The translations under genes and the position numbers were made by a program. This document shows positions 1-8,186 of a stretch of 44,854 nt of DNA, piece after piece. The DNA is taken from assembly GCA_007134025.1 (NCBI GenBank), contig SLLR01000022.1, positions 1 through 44,854 on the forward strand. The letters run 5' to 3'. The notes beneath the pieces were generated by a model that had not been told where the DNA came from, searched no databases, and saw nothing but the letters and a program-made list of their open reading frames with translations. The first letter of the stretch is position 1. Each line of letters starts with the position of its first letter. This DNA is from Desulfuromonadaceae bacterium. GTDB lineage: Bacteria > Desulfobacterota > Desulfuromonadia > Desulfuromonadales > Syntrophotaleaceae.

Positions 1-5
1 AGCGC

Positions 6-39
6 CCGCCTTACCATTCGCGGCGCAGGGCGGTTTTTT
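6..39 (+). terminator. Candidate rho-independent terminator of an upstream gene
   Basis: CCGCC (6-10) can pair with GGCGG (29-33) and is followed directly by six T (34-39). It would end a gene lying left of the window. The stem is short, so confidence is moderate. Confidence 0.45.
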
Positions 40-43
40 CCTC

Positions 44-59
44 TGGTACGGGAATTGCT
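44..59 (+). promoter_or_regulatory. Sigma-54 (-24/-12) promoter of nifV
   Basis: TGGTACGGGAATTGCT matches the sigma-54 consensus TGGCACGN4TTGCW with one change. The invariant GG (45-46) and GC (57-58) are separated by exactly 10 nt. The expected start of transcription is near 70, about 90 nt before the nifV ATG. Activator sites would lie left of the window and cannot be seen. Confidence 0.75.
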
Positions 60-161
60 CATCTGTAGACAAAGTGTTCACATCAAGGCACGCGGCCTCA
101 GTGCAGCCCGTTGAGGTTGTCGGTTTTTGCGGTATTACCGCCTGAAAAGCGAGGTCCCCTG

Positions 162-1301
162 ATGAAGGTACATGCTCCGGCTTCCATCGTGATTGACGAC
201 ACGACCTTGCGCGACGGTGAACAGACCGCCGGCGTGGTTTTCTCCCTGGAGGAAAAAAAGACCATCGCCGGCCTGCTTGACAGCATGGGGGTGGGCGAAC
301 TGGAATGCGGTGTTCCCGCCATGGGAAGGGAAGAGCAGTCGGCCATTCGGGCCTTGGTGGATATGGGCCTGAACGCTCGACTGATCACCTGGAACCGGGC
401 CCTGATCAGTGATCTGCGGGCCTCTCTGGCTTGCGGCGTAGGGGCGGTGGACATCTCTCTTTGCGTTTCGGATCAGCACATCCGCTATAAACTGGGCAAG
501 GACCGCAAATGGGTGCGAGAACAGCTCAAGTGCGCTCTTGGCTTCGCCAAGCAGCACGGATTGTACGTTTGTGTGGGCGGCGAAGATTCCAGCCGGGCCG
601 ATCTCGATTTCATCCTCGAATTGATGACCATCGCCGAGGCCATGGGGGCTGACCGGTTTCGGTTTTGCGACACGCTGGGCTTGCTTGACCCCTTCGCGAC
701 CTACGATAAACTGCGCTATTTGGCGGAACGTTCCCGGCTGCCTCTGGAAATCCACACCCACAACGATCTGGGCATGGCCACCGCCAATGCCCTCGCCGGA
801 GTCCGGGCCGGTGCCAGCTTCGTCAACACCACCGTCAACGGTCTGGGCGAACGGGCCGGCAATGCCGCCCTGGAAGAGGTGGTCATGGCGCTTCGCCATG
901 CCTGCGGCATCGACTGCGCTGTGGACAGCGGCCGGTTGCTGGAGGTTTCCCGCTATGTGGGCCTGGCCAGCGGTCGTCCGGTGCCCGAATGGAAGGCCAT
1001 TGTCGGCGAGAAGGTTTTTTCCCATGAATCGGGTTTGCACGTCGATGGCGTACTGAAAAATCCCCGCAATTACGAGGCTTTCGATCCCCGGGAGGTTGGC
1101 CTGTCCCGTTACCTGGTGCTGGGCAAGCACTCGGGGCGTCAGGCTCTGATCTCCCGCCTGGGTCAACTCGGTATCGGCGAGCAGAGCCTGGATCTTCCCC
1201 GGCTGCTGGCCGAGGTGCGGCGTCGTTGCCAGTGCTGCAAAACGCCCATCAGTGATGAGGAACTGCTGGCTCTGTGCCGCGATCTGCCTCAGGTGGCCTG
1301 A
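162..1301 (+). CDS. nifV: Homocitrate synthase NifV
   Basis: It condenses acetyl-CoA with 2-oxoglutarate to homocitrate, the organic ligand of the nitrogenase FeMo cofactor, in the cytoplasm. The 379-aa protein has the DRE-TIM metallolyase signature [13 protein letters not shown] (residues 12-24) and the metal-binding HTHND motif (198-202). Overall similarity is to NifV rather than to isopropylmalate synthase, because no C-terminal regulatory domain follows the TIM barrel. I chose ATG 162; the frame stays open upstream to a TTG at 111 that has no ribosome binding site. It is preceded by a sigma-54 promoter and followed after 18 nt by an acetyltransferase. The nearby nifE/nifN genes support a nif role over lysine or leucine synthesis. 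Confidence 0.9.
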   Translation: MKVHAPASIVIDDTTLRDGEQTAGVVFSLEEKKTIAGLLDSMGVGELECGVPAMGREEQSAIRALVDMGLNARLITWNRALISDLRASLACGVGAVDISLCVSDQHIRYKLGKDRKWVREQLKCALGFAKQHGLYVCVGGEDSSRADLDFILELMTIAEAMGADRFRFCDTLGLLDPFATYDKLRYLAERSRLPLEIHTHNDLGMATANALAGVRAGASFVNTTVNGLGERAGNAALEEVVMALRHACGIDCAVDSGRLLEVSRYVGLASGRPVPEWKAIVGEKVFSHESGLHVDGVLKNPRNYEAFDPREVGLSRYLVLGKHSGRQALISRLGQLGIGEQSLDLPRLLAEVRRRCQCCKTPISDEELLALCRDLPQVA

Positions 1302-1319
1302 TGACAGAAGAGCAAAGCC

Positions 1320-2156
1320 ATGGATAGGCAATGGCATCTGCAGCCAGCCGATGCCGGTGACTGGCAGATTTTTTCGGCCCAGGCGGCGAAGGAAGGGTGG
1401 CGGATACCGGCTAAGGAAATGGCCCTCTGGCGCGGCCCCCTGCAGCACGGGGTACTGGCGCTGCGCTACGCAAGGCGCTTTGCCGGCCTGATCACCCTGG
1501 TCGGTTACGGAGTCGGTGCCTGGATCGGCAACCTGCTGGTGATGCCGGAGATGCGGGGCCGGGGGTTCGGCGCCGGACTGCTGGACGCGGGGATCAGCCA
1601 GTTGACGGGGCAGGGCGCTCGCACTCTGTGGCTGACCGCTTCGAAAGCCGGCTTGCCCCTTTATCAGCGGCGGGGTTTTAAGACGGTCGGTGCCGTCGAG
1701 CGATGGATTCGCCCCGCCCTGGGCGCTACTCTTATAAAAACGGCGCCCTTGCGAGGCAAGCCCTGCGCAGCAGCGGATCTTTTGCAGGAAGATGTTCGCG
1801 TGTGGGGCGAGCGCCGCGCCCTGCTCGACTTTCTGCTGCCGGAAGGGGAGTTGCTGCAGGCTGCCGACCATCGGGCCCTGCTGCAACAGGAGCCGGGAAT
1901 GCATATCCTTGGCCCCTGGTTTGCGCCGCCCGCTCGGGAGAAGGAGGCCAGGGCATTGCTGGTCAGTGCCTTGGCCGTGGCCTGCCCGTCGAAGGAACTG
2001 GTGGTTGAGATGCGCGAGGGAGCTCTGCCTGCGCCCGTGCTCGAGACATTCGGTCTGGTCCGCCAGAGCGGGACTCTGCTCATGCGTCAAGGTGGCGCCG
2101 GCGGTGTCGATCTGAGCCGGCTGATGGCCTTTGCCAGCCTGGGCAGCATGGGCTAG
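1320..2156 (+). CDS. GNAT-family N-acetyltransferase (YitH-like, two domains)
   Basis: This 278-aa cytoplasmic protein has a GNAT acetyl-CoA binding site at residues 75-88, with the pyrophosphate-loop motif RGRGFG (79-84) and the typical YQRRGF segment of motif B. The C-terminal ~140 residues look like a second, degenerate acyltransferase-like domain, as in YitH-type proteins. The substrate is unknown. It starts 18 nt after nifV and probably shares its sigma-54 promoter, so it may be expressed under nitrogen-fixing conditions; that link is inference from position only. It ends 52 nt from the convergent nifN, with no clear terminator between them. Confidence 0.75.
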   Translation: MDRQWHLQPADAGDWQIFSAQAAKEGWRIPAKEMALWRGPLQHGVLALRYARRFAGLITLVGYGVGAWIGNLLVMPEMRGRGFGAGLLDAGISQLTGQGARTLWLTASKAGLPLYQRRGFKTVGAVERWIRPALGATLIKTAPLRGKPCAAADLLQEDVRVWGERRALLDFLLPEGELLQAADHRALLQQEPGMHILGPWFAPPAREKEARALLVSALAVACPSKELVVEMREGALPAPVLETFGLVRQSGTLLMRQGGAGGVDLSRLMAFASLGSMG

Positions 2157-2208
2157 ACGAGCGCTGCTTGTTTATCCGTCGCGCGCAGCCGTTTGAGCGG
2201 CAGGGCCG

Positions 2209-3495
2209 TCAGTGCCCGTGTCGGGATCGCTCGGCGGCGTTGGCCACTTCGCAGAGAAAAGCGCTGCCGCCTTCATACAACTGATCGTTACGCAGCTGGT
2301 TGCCCACCACTTCCCAGTTGGGAAAACCCCGCAGCACCAGCCCTTTGCCAAAGCGCCGTGCCAGGGCCTCCGTATGAAAGTTCCCTACCACCAGATCGAA
2401 ATCCTGCTGGCGTTTTTCCGCCTCTTCCAGATCGCCCACCAGCACCGTGTCGGCTGTCAGTCGGTCCAGTTGCGGAGAATCGACGCTGGACAGCACCAGG
2501 CGGATTTGGCTGCCGGCTTCCCGCAGAAGCTGGGCCGCCCCGCTCAGAAAATCCGGTTCGCCCACCAGCAGAACGCGGGTCTGGCCCAGGGCAAAATGAC
2601 AGTCCAGAAGGGTGTCCTGCAGTCGCTTGCGCCAGCGGATCACTCCAGCCGGGGGAAGCTCCCGGTGGCTGAATTCGAGCAGACAGGCGGCCAGCTGATC
2701 CGTGGCTTCGAGCCCCTGCAGATGAGGAAAATGGCGATGGCAGAGGGTCGCATTCTTTTTTAGAAGTGCCTCGGCGCTCAACCGCATGGAGTCGCCTACC
2801 GAGAGGATCAGCCCGGCGTCTGCCAGTTCACGAATCGCCTCGACGGTTATGCCGCCGCTGCTCAGGGCGCTCTGCTTTTCTCCCAGATGACCGTCCAGGG
2901 AGGTGGACAGATCTGGCAGGGCCTGTACTTCAAAACCGAAGCCGGCGATGAATTCCTTCAGCTTCTCCACTTCAATCGGAGTCAGACTGACATGGGGCAG
3001 CAGCACCACCTTGTTCCGGCGCCCCTGTTGGCAAGGGGCGACCAGTTGTTCGATAAGGGCGCAAGTCGTCTTGCCCCAGCCGCTCTCAAGGCCCCCTTCG
3101 TAATCGGGACTGTGAACATAAACCATGGGGTAGTCAATCTGGCTGGCGATGCCGCGCAGATCATCGCCCTTGGTTTCCGTCAGCCCGGTACTGTGCAGGC
3201 CGATCAGGCTGGGGGTGACTTTGGCGGTGATATTTTTCACCGCTTCGACGATGCTGCCGTCGCCGCCGTCAAGCACCGCCGTCACATCGGTGACAGCGGT
3301 GGTCTGAATGGCGATGGGTTCGCAGAAGTGGCGGGTCAGAAAAACTTTGGTAAAGGAGGTGCAGCCCATGCCGCCGTGCATCAGCGGCATGCAGCCGTCG
3401 ATGCCGAGAAAGGCCAGCGCCGCCCCCATGGGCTGACTGAGGCGAAACGGGTTGACCTGTAACGGCTTGTCGATTCTGCGAATCACTTCTCCCAT
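2209..3495 (-). CDS. nifN: Nitrogenase Fe-Mo cofactor biosynthesis protein NifN
   Basis: NifN is the beta-like subunit of the NifE2N2 scaffold on which the FeMo-cofactor precursor from NifB is matured. The 428-aa protein begins with the NifN-typical segment KPLQVNPFRLSQPMGAALAF and then CMPLMHGGMGCTSF, which carries cluster-region cysteines, and RHFCEPIAIQTTA. The length is close to the family norm of about 430-460. Its ATG lies inside the end of nifE (13-nt overlap), so translation is probably coupled. NifK is excluded because the N-terminal extension and the P-cluster cysteine set are missing. Confidence 0.92.
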   Translation of the reverse strand: MGEVIRRIDKPLQVNPFRLSQPMGAALAFLGIDGCMPLMHGGMGCTSFTKVFLTRHFCEPIAIQTTAVTDVTAVLDGGDGSIVEAVKNITAKVTPSLIGLHSTGLTETKGDDLRGIASQIDYPMVYVHSPDYEGGLESGWGKTTCALIEQLVAPCQQGRRNKVVLLPHVSLTPIEVEKLKEFIAGFGFEVQALPDLSTSLDGHLGEKQSALSSGGITVEAIRELADAGLILSVGDSMRLSAEALLKKNATLCHRHFPHLQGLEATDQLAACLLEFSHRELPPAGVIRWRKRLQDTLLDCHFALGQTRVLLVGEPDFLSGAAQLLREAGSQIRLVLSSVDSPQLDRLTADTVLVGDLEEAEKRQQDFDLVVGNFHTEALARRFGKGLVLRGFPNWEVVGNQLRNDQLYEGGSAFLCEVANAAERSRHGH

Positions 3496-4835
3496 GGTGC
3501 CCTCCTGGCGACGTTTTTGAAGACCGGGTTGTGGAGCGCGTTGTTCAGATCCTCGGCCAGATTCAGCAGGCCCAGGTAGGCGCCGTAACTCTTTTTTTTC
3601 TCCTGATTAACGTCGACGAAGGCGATTCTCTTTTTAATCGCGGTAAACAGGCTGCGGCCTCCGGCCAGCAGCAGATCTGCACCGGTCTGATCAATGATGC
3701 GGGCCTGTTCCTGCCCCGGTTCGGTCATCAAAACCCCTTGTTCGCCCAGATACTGCCGCGCCTTGTACCGATCTTCCTCGGTGGCCTTTTTCACCGAAGT
3801 GGCCACCACTTCCAGACCGAGATCCTGCAGCGCCGAGGCGATGGACCAGGATTTATTGCCGCCGGTATTGAGCACCGCCTTTTTGCCCTGGAAAATTTTG
3901 CGATAGGGTTCCAGCTTTTGTTCGAGCAGGGTCTCCTCCCGGGCTATCAGGGCCCGAGCCCGTTGCACCAGCTCAGCGTCACCCAGGGCCTCGGCGATGG
4001 CCAGAATCGAGGCGCTGGTGTCCCGTTTGCCGTAAAAAGAAACGGAGATGAAGGGGATGCCGTAACGTTCCTGCATCTGGCGGGGCAGGGACACCAGGGA
4101 TTTGGCGCACACCAGCACATTGAGCCGGGCGCGGTGGGCGGTGCGGATGCTGGCGACACGGCCGTCGCCGCTGAGGGTGGAGAGCAGCCGAATCCCCAAT
4201 TCCTCAAGCAGGGGGGTGTATTGCCACATGTCGCCGGTGACGTTGTACTCGCCGATCAGATTGATGTCAAAAGGGGTTTGCTTCTCCGGTTCCCGGGTGC
4301 CGATGAGTTGGGAAAGGACCGCTTCTCCGGCCAGTCGGCTGCCGAGATTTTTGCTGCCGACAAAACCGGGTGCATGAACCGGCACCACGGGAAGGCCATG
4401 GGCCTCCGTCGCCTTTCGACAGACACTGTCTATATCGTCGCCGATCATGGCGGTGACGCAGGTGCTGTAGACAAAGACCGCCTCGGGGGCGTAGTGGTGG
4501 ACGATATGATCGATGGCCGAGCGCAGCTTTTCCTCGCCGCCAAACACCACGTCATTGGTACTGATGCCGGTGGTGAAACCCATTTGGGTCAGATCCCGTC
4601 CCGGCCAGCTGGTTCCGGTAAGGCGGGTTTCCCAGGAGGCGCCGAGGCAGGTGATGGGGCCGTGCACCAGATGGGCGGCGTCGGCAAAGGGAAAGAGAGT
4701 GATCTGGGCGCCTTCAAAGGCGCAGCCGCCGGTGGTGGCCCCCGGTTTCGGGGCGTTGCAGGCACCGCTTCGGGACTTGTTGTGAGAGCAGGCGCTCTCC
4801 TGAAGCAGTTCGCGAATCTTCGGTTTAGGTGCCAA
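3483..4835 (-). CDS. nifE: Nitrogenase Fe-Mo cofactor biosynthesis protein NifE
   Basis: NifE is the alpha-like subunit of the NifE2N2 scaffold. Recognisable blocks are ACSHNK near the N-terminus, PKPGATTGGCAFEGAQ, HLVHGPITCLGASWE and FVYSTCVTAMIGDDID, all characteristic of NifE. The open frame extends upstream to an ATG at 4991, but that extension resembles no NifE and would cover the sigma-54 promoter. A TTG at 4835-4833 preceded by AGGAG (complement of 4843-4847, 7-nt spacing) gives a 450-aa protein starting MAPKPKIRELLQE, as in known NifE, so I prefer it. It overlaps nifN by 13 nt. Confidence 0.92.
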   Translation of the reverse strand: MAPKPKIRELLQESACSHNKSRSGACNAPKPGATTGGCAFEGAQITLFPFADAAHLVHGPITCLGASWETRLTGTSWPGRDLTQMGFTTGISTNDVVFGGEEKLRSAIDHIVHHYAPEAVFVYSTCVTAMIGDDIDSVCRKATEAHGLPVVPVHAPGFVGSKNLGSRLAGEAVLSQLIGTREPEKQTPFDINLIGEYNVTGDMWQYTPLLEELGIRLLSTLSGDGRVASIRTAHRARLNVLVCAKSLVSLPRQMQERYGIPFISVSFYGKRDTSASILAIAEALGDAELVQRARALIAREETLLEQKLEPYRKIFQGKKAVLNTGGNKSWSIASALQDLGLEVVATSVKKATEEDRYKARQYLGEQGVLMTEPGQEQARIIDQTGADLLLAGGRSLFTAIKKRIAFVDVNQEKKKSYGAYLGLLNLAEDLNNALHNPVFKNVARRAPWEK

Positions 4836-4913
4836 GACCGGACTCCTGTAGAAAAAGGGGATGAGAACAAGCTCGGTCTCCTCTTCGGGACAAAAGCTTG
4901 CCTTCAGGAACTG

Positions 4914-4929
4914 AGCAATACCCGTGCCG
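4914..4929 (-). promoter_or_regulatory. Sigma-54 (-24/-12) promoter of nifEN
   Basis: On the minus strand the sequence reads CGGCACGGGTATTGCT. GG (4928-4927) and GC (4916-4915) are separated by exactly 10 nt, and 15 of 16 consensus positions are compatible. Transcription should start near 4903, giving a leader of about 68 nt before the TTG start of nifE. Confidence 0.75.
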
Positions 4930-4930
4930 C

Positions 4931-4944
4931 TGGCATTTTTGCCA
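4931..4944. promoter_or_regulatory. Palindrome adjoining the nifE promoter
   Basis: TGGCA-TTTT-TGCCA is a perfect 5-4-5 inverted repeat starting two bases upstream of the -24 element. It may be a protein-binding site for an activator or repressor of nifEN, but a site this short could occur by chance. Confidence 0.3.
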
Positions 4945-5181
4945 CAAAGGTGGATAGGAAAGGCCCAACAACAGACCCTGTCAGGGTTCATTAATTGGGC
5001 CCGTAGCGTTTTGAAAAGGGGTTGCGGGATCGATGAGGAAGAGGCAACAGGCTGGACTGACGCTTATATGGGGATGGAGGTGAAGTTTTTTTGAACACCC
5101 GGGAGAGACGATGGCCAGGGTGGGCACGACTTTTCCCGGTGAAAGGTTGCTGATGGAGGCGGTGCCTGAAAAAAGGGCAGG

Positions 5182-5248
5182 ACCGCCGCGGGGCGCCTTT
5201 TATTCCGGCCCTTGTCCATAAGAGCTGATGGGGCCGGCGGTTTTTTTT
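5182..5248. terminator. GC-rich hairpin region with flanking T/A runs
   Basis: CCGGCCC (5205-5211) pairs with GGGCCGG (5231-5237), and an alternative outer stem pairs ACCGCC (5182-5187) with GGCGGT (5236-5241). Eight T follow on the plus strand, and the minus strand has a T6 run beyond the outer stem. It probably ends the response regulator transcript before nifE, but the distance between stem and T-run is not ideal on either strand. Confidence 0.4.
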
Positions 5249-6633
5249 CAGCCATCTATTCCCAGGCGTTTGATCTTTTCAACCAGGGTAGTACGCTTGA
5301 TGTTGAGCAGGCTGGCGGCCCGCGCCTTGATGCCTTTGGCCCGTTCCAGGGAGGCGATAATCAATTCCCGCTCCAAATCGGCGACGATGCCGGGCAGATT
5401 CACGCCCTGGTCGGTCAGTTTCGGGCGCGGTGCGGGGCACTCCCGCAGGCTTTCGCCGGCCCCGATGTCCGGCGGCAGATCGGCCACCTCAATCACCTCT
5501 CCCTCCGCCAGAGTGATGGTGCGTTCGACCACGTTTTCCAGTTCGCGAACGTTGCCGGGCCAGGCGTAGCCCTCCATGGCGCGCAGGGACTCGTTGCTGA
5601 AAGCTATGGCGGGGCGCCCGCTCTCCTGACAGATTTTCTGCACAAAATGACGAACCAGCAGGGCGATATCTTCGCGCCGTTCTTTCAGGTTGGGCAGGCG
5701 GATGGGAATGACATTGAGACGGTAATAGAGATCTTCGCGAAAGGCGCCCTTTCTCACCGCCTCTTCCAGATTGGCGTTGGTAGCGGAGATGACTCGCACA
5801 TCCAGCTGGATGGTCTTGTTGTCCCCGACTTTTTCCACTTCTTGCTCCTGCAGCACGCGTAGCAGTTTCATCTGCAGATGCAGCGGCATGGTCGCGATTT
5901 CATCAAGAAAGATGGTGCCGTGGTTGGCCTGCTCGAATTTGCCCTTTTTTTCCGCCACGGCGCCGGTGAAGGCTCCCTTGACGTGGCCGAATAATTCGCT
6001 CTCCAGCAGTTCGGCGGGAATCGCGCCACAGTTGATGGCCACGAAAGGCTGGTCCTTGCGGTTGCCGTTGAAATGAATCGCCTTGGCGACCAGTTCCTTG
6101 CCGGTGCCCGAATCGCCCAGAATCAGAATGGTGGAGTCGGTACCGACAATTTTTTCCATCCGTGAAAAGACCTGCTGCATGGCCCGGCTGTTACCAATGA
6201 TCTTGTCAAAACGGTACTTGCCTCTCAACTGCTGGCGCAGGTAAAGGTTTTCGTTGAGCAGACGGGTTTTTTCCAGAGCCTTGTCGATCAGAACCTTGAG
6301 CCGCTCAAAATTGAGGGGCTTGGTCAGATAATCAAAAGCTCCGCTTTTCATGGCCTCTACGGCAGTTTCTGCCGAGGCTTTTCCGGTAATCAGGATGACG
6401 CTGCTGGCGGGATCCTTTTCCTTGACCTGTTTGAGGATATCAATACCGTTGATGCCCGGCAGAAACAGGTCGGTAAGAATGACTTCAAAGCGGTTTTTCT
6501 GCAGCAGCGCCATGGCCTCTTCACCGCTGGCAGCGGAACGGACCTGAAAACCGCTGTTGGTCAGTAACAGGCTGATGGCTTCGCGGTTACCCGCATCGTC
6601 GTCGATCACCAGAATCTGAAAGGTCGGGTTCAT
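5248..6633 (-). CDS. Sigma-54-dependent NtrC-family response regulator
   Basis: This 461-aa cytoplasmic transcription activator has three domains. The receiver (1-120) has acidic residues D11-D13, phospho-acceptor D55 and K105. The AAA+ domain (about 145-375) has Walker A GDSGTGKE (173-180), the sigma-54-contacting GAFTGA loop (220-225) and Walker B IFLDEI (241-246). A Fis-type helix-turn-helix follows (about 415-461). It should open promoters of the sigma-54 class, and two such promoters lie in the adjacent nif region. No partner kinase gene is next to it. It is not NifA, because it has a receiver instead of a GAF domain. A 6-6-6 palindrome lies 19-36 nt upstream of its start. Confidence 0.88.
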   Translation of the reverse strand: MNPTFQILVIDDDAGNREAISLLLTNSGFQVRSAASGEEAMALLQKNRFEVILTDLFLPGINGIDILKQVKEKDPASSVILITGKASAETAVEAMKSGAFDYLTKPLNFERLKVLIDKALEKTRLLNENLYLRQQLRGKYRFDKIIGNSRAMQQVFSRMEKIVGTDSTILILGDSGTGKELVAKAIHFNGNRKDQPFVAINCGAIPAELLESELFGHVKGAFTGAVAEKKGKFEQANHGTIFLDEIATMPLHLQMKLLRVLQEQEVEKVGDNKTIQLDVRVISATNANLEEAVRKGAFREDLYYRLNVIPIRLPNLKERREDIALLVRHFVQKICQESGRPAIAFSNESLRAMEGYAWPGNVRELENVVERTITLAEGEVIEVADLPPDIGAGESLRECPAPRPKLTDQGVNLPGIVADLERELIIASLERAKGIKARAASLLNIKRTTLVEKIKRLGIDG

Positions 6634-6651
6634 GGAGCCTCACGAAAAAAG

Positions 6652-6669
6652 ACGTCACATAATTGACGT
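6652..6669. promoter_or_regulatory. Palindromic operator candidate between divergent genes
   Basis: ACGTCA-CATAAT-TGACGT is a perfect 6-6-6 inverted repeat in the divergent gap between the response regulator and nfeD. Its right arm overlaps a possible plus-strand -35 TTGACG (6663-6668) paired with TATTCG (6685-6690). Autoregulation by the neighbouring response regulator, or control of nfeD, is plausible but unproven. Confidence 0.4.
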
Positions 6670-6768
6670 TTTTTCTAGGTAGCATATTCGTATCGGCAGC
6701 GCAACCTGTGTTTGATTCCCGCTGCTGCGGCACCAATTGACAGTCCGCCTTGTTCGGGAGATACTCCA

Positions 6769-8118
6769 ATGATGATAAGAACTTTTAGAAAATGTCTGTT
6801 TTCCCGTTGGGTCTGTCTGATTCTGCTGGCAGGCGGTATAATGATCGGGTACGGCGTGGCTTGGGCCGAACCGCCCCGTCTGGGAGCGGTTCGAGTCGCT
6901 GCTGTAATTAATCCGACGGTGGCGGACTTTGTGGTGGCGCAACTGACGGAAGCGAACCGCGAGCAACGGGCGGCTTTTCTTCTCGAACTGGACACGCCCG
7001 GAGGACTCGACAGCGCCATGCGCAGCCTGATCCAGGGGATTCTCGGTTCCGAGATTCCGGTTATCGTCTATGTGCATCCCGGCGGGGCCCGCGCGGCCTC
7101 GGCCGGCGCTCTGATTACCCTGGCGGCCGATTTTGCGGTCATGTCCCCGGGGACCAATATCGGCGCGGCGCATCCCGTGGCGCTGGGGTTGGGGGGCGAA
7201 CAGAGCGAGACGATGCGGGCCAAAGTCGTTGAAGACGCCGTGGCCTATATCCGTAGCATCGCCCGCCAACGCGACAGAGACGTCGATGCGGCCGAGGCCA
7301 TGGTACGGGAGAGCCGGTCCTTTTCCGCTGAAGAGGCTTTGGACAGAGGCCTGGTCGATCTGCTGGCGGCGGATACAGCCGAGCTGCTCGCCAAGCTGGA
7401 CGGGGCCACTTATGAACGCCGGGGAGAGTCGAGGTTGCTGCGCAGCGCCGGTGGTAGTCTGCTGCTGGCGAGAATGGGCTGGCGACAGCAGGTGCTGAAT
7501 GCCATCAGTCAGCCCACCGTCGCCTACCTGCTGCTGATGCTAGGGCTGCTCGGTATTTTTTTCGAGATCTCCCAACCCGGCGCCATCTTTCCGGGAGCGG
7601 TCGGGGCCATCGCCTTGTTGCTGGCCTTCTTTGCCTTTCAGACTCTTCCGGTAAACTATGTGGGGGTGCTCTTTATCCTGCTGGCGCTGGTGCTCTTTCT
7701 GCTTGAGGTGGCGGTTACTTCTTACGGCCTGTTGACGGTAGGCGGCATTGTGGCGATGACCTTCGGCTCCCTCATGCTGGGAGAATATTTCCCGCCTTTT
7801 CTGCGGTTGTCGCTGTCCTTGATTGCCGGCACCGTGGCCGTCTTCAGCGGCCTGTTTCTGATTATTGTTTTTTTTGTCTTTCGAACTCAGAAGCGGCCTT
7901 TTTTTTCCGGCGCCGAGGGCATGGTCGGCAAGTTGGGAGAGGCGCTGACCGATATTCACCAGGAAGGCCAGGTGTTCGTGCACGGGGAGTCCTGGCGGGC
8001 TTTCTCCGCTTTGCCCGTGGCTCGCGGCGAAACCGTGGTGGTGGTGCGGGTTGACGACTGTTTGAGACTGGAGGTCCGCCCTGTTTCTTCACCGTCGGGT
8101 CAGGATTCGTCGGCATAA
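6769..8118 (+). CDS. nfeD: NfeD-family membrane-bound serine protease (ClpP-class)
   Basis: The 449-aa protein has a signal peptide (about 1-33), a ClpP-like periplasmic protease domain (about 38-235), four or five membrane helices (about 245-375) and a C-terminal OB-fold NfeD domain. Known NfeD proteases use a Ser-Lys dyad; here the likely pair is S111 in GGARAASAG and K152. The family cleaves stomatin-type partners, and a slipin gene follows after 68 nt, which is the conserved arrangement. I chose ATG 6769 (GGGAG 8 nt upstream) over a TTG at 6712. Its role in membrane quality control is inferred from the family. Confidence 0.87.
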   Translation: MMIRTFRKCLFSRWVCLILLAGGIMIGYGVAWAEPPRLGAVRVAAVINPTVADFVVAQLTEANREQRAAFLLELDTPGGLDSAMRSLIQGILGSEIPVIVYVHPGGARAASAGALITLAADFAVMSPGTNIGAAHPVALGLGGEQSETMRAKVVEDAVAYIRSIARQRDRDVDAAEAMVRESRSFSAEEALDRGLVDLLAADTAELLAKLDGATYERRGESRLLRSAGGSLLLARMGWRQQVLNAISQPTVAYLLLMLGLLGIFFEISQPGAIFPGAVGAIALLLAFFAFQTLPVNYVGVLFILLALVLFLLEVAVTSYGLLTVGGIVAMTFGSLMLGEYFPPFLRLSLSLIAGTVAVFSGLFLIIVFFVFRTQKRPFFSGAEGMVGKLGEALTDIHQEGQVFVHGESWRAFSALPVARGETVVVVRVDDCLRLEVRPVSSPSGQDSSA

Positions 8119-8186
8119 CTTCAAGGTGATTTTTCGTGGGTCGTTCAGAGAGGCTTACATAACACTTTTGCGATAGGGGAGGTCCC

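Larger units (their letters stand above)
4836..5247. other. Intergenic region upstream of nifE
   Basis: This 412-nt stretch holds no convincing gene. It carries the nifE sigma-54 promoter (4915-4928), a TGGCA-TTTT-TGCCA palindrome just upstream of it (4931-4944), and a GC-rich hairpin region after the response regulator gene (5182-5248). I searched both strands for a TGT-N10-ACA NifA site and found none. Confidence 0.6.

Noticed and set aside
135-2090. A 651-codon minus-strand frame over nifV and the acetyltransferase
   Set aside because: It is a shadow frame spanning two well-supported plus-strand genes and their gap, with low-complexity composition.
4836-4991. N-terminal extension of nifE to ATG 4991
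   Set aside because: The extension matches no NifE sequence and would overlap the -24/-12 promoter; TTG 4835 with AGGAG fits the family start.
3531-4994. A 487-codon plus-strand frame opposite nifE
   Set aside because: It is a shadow of nifE; nifE has diagnostic motifs and a sigma-54 promoter.
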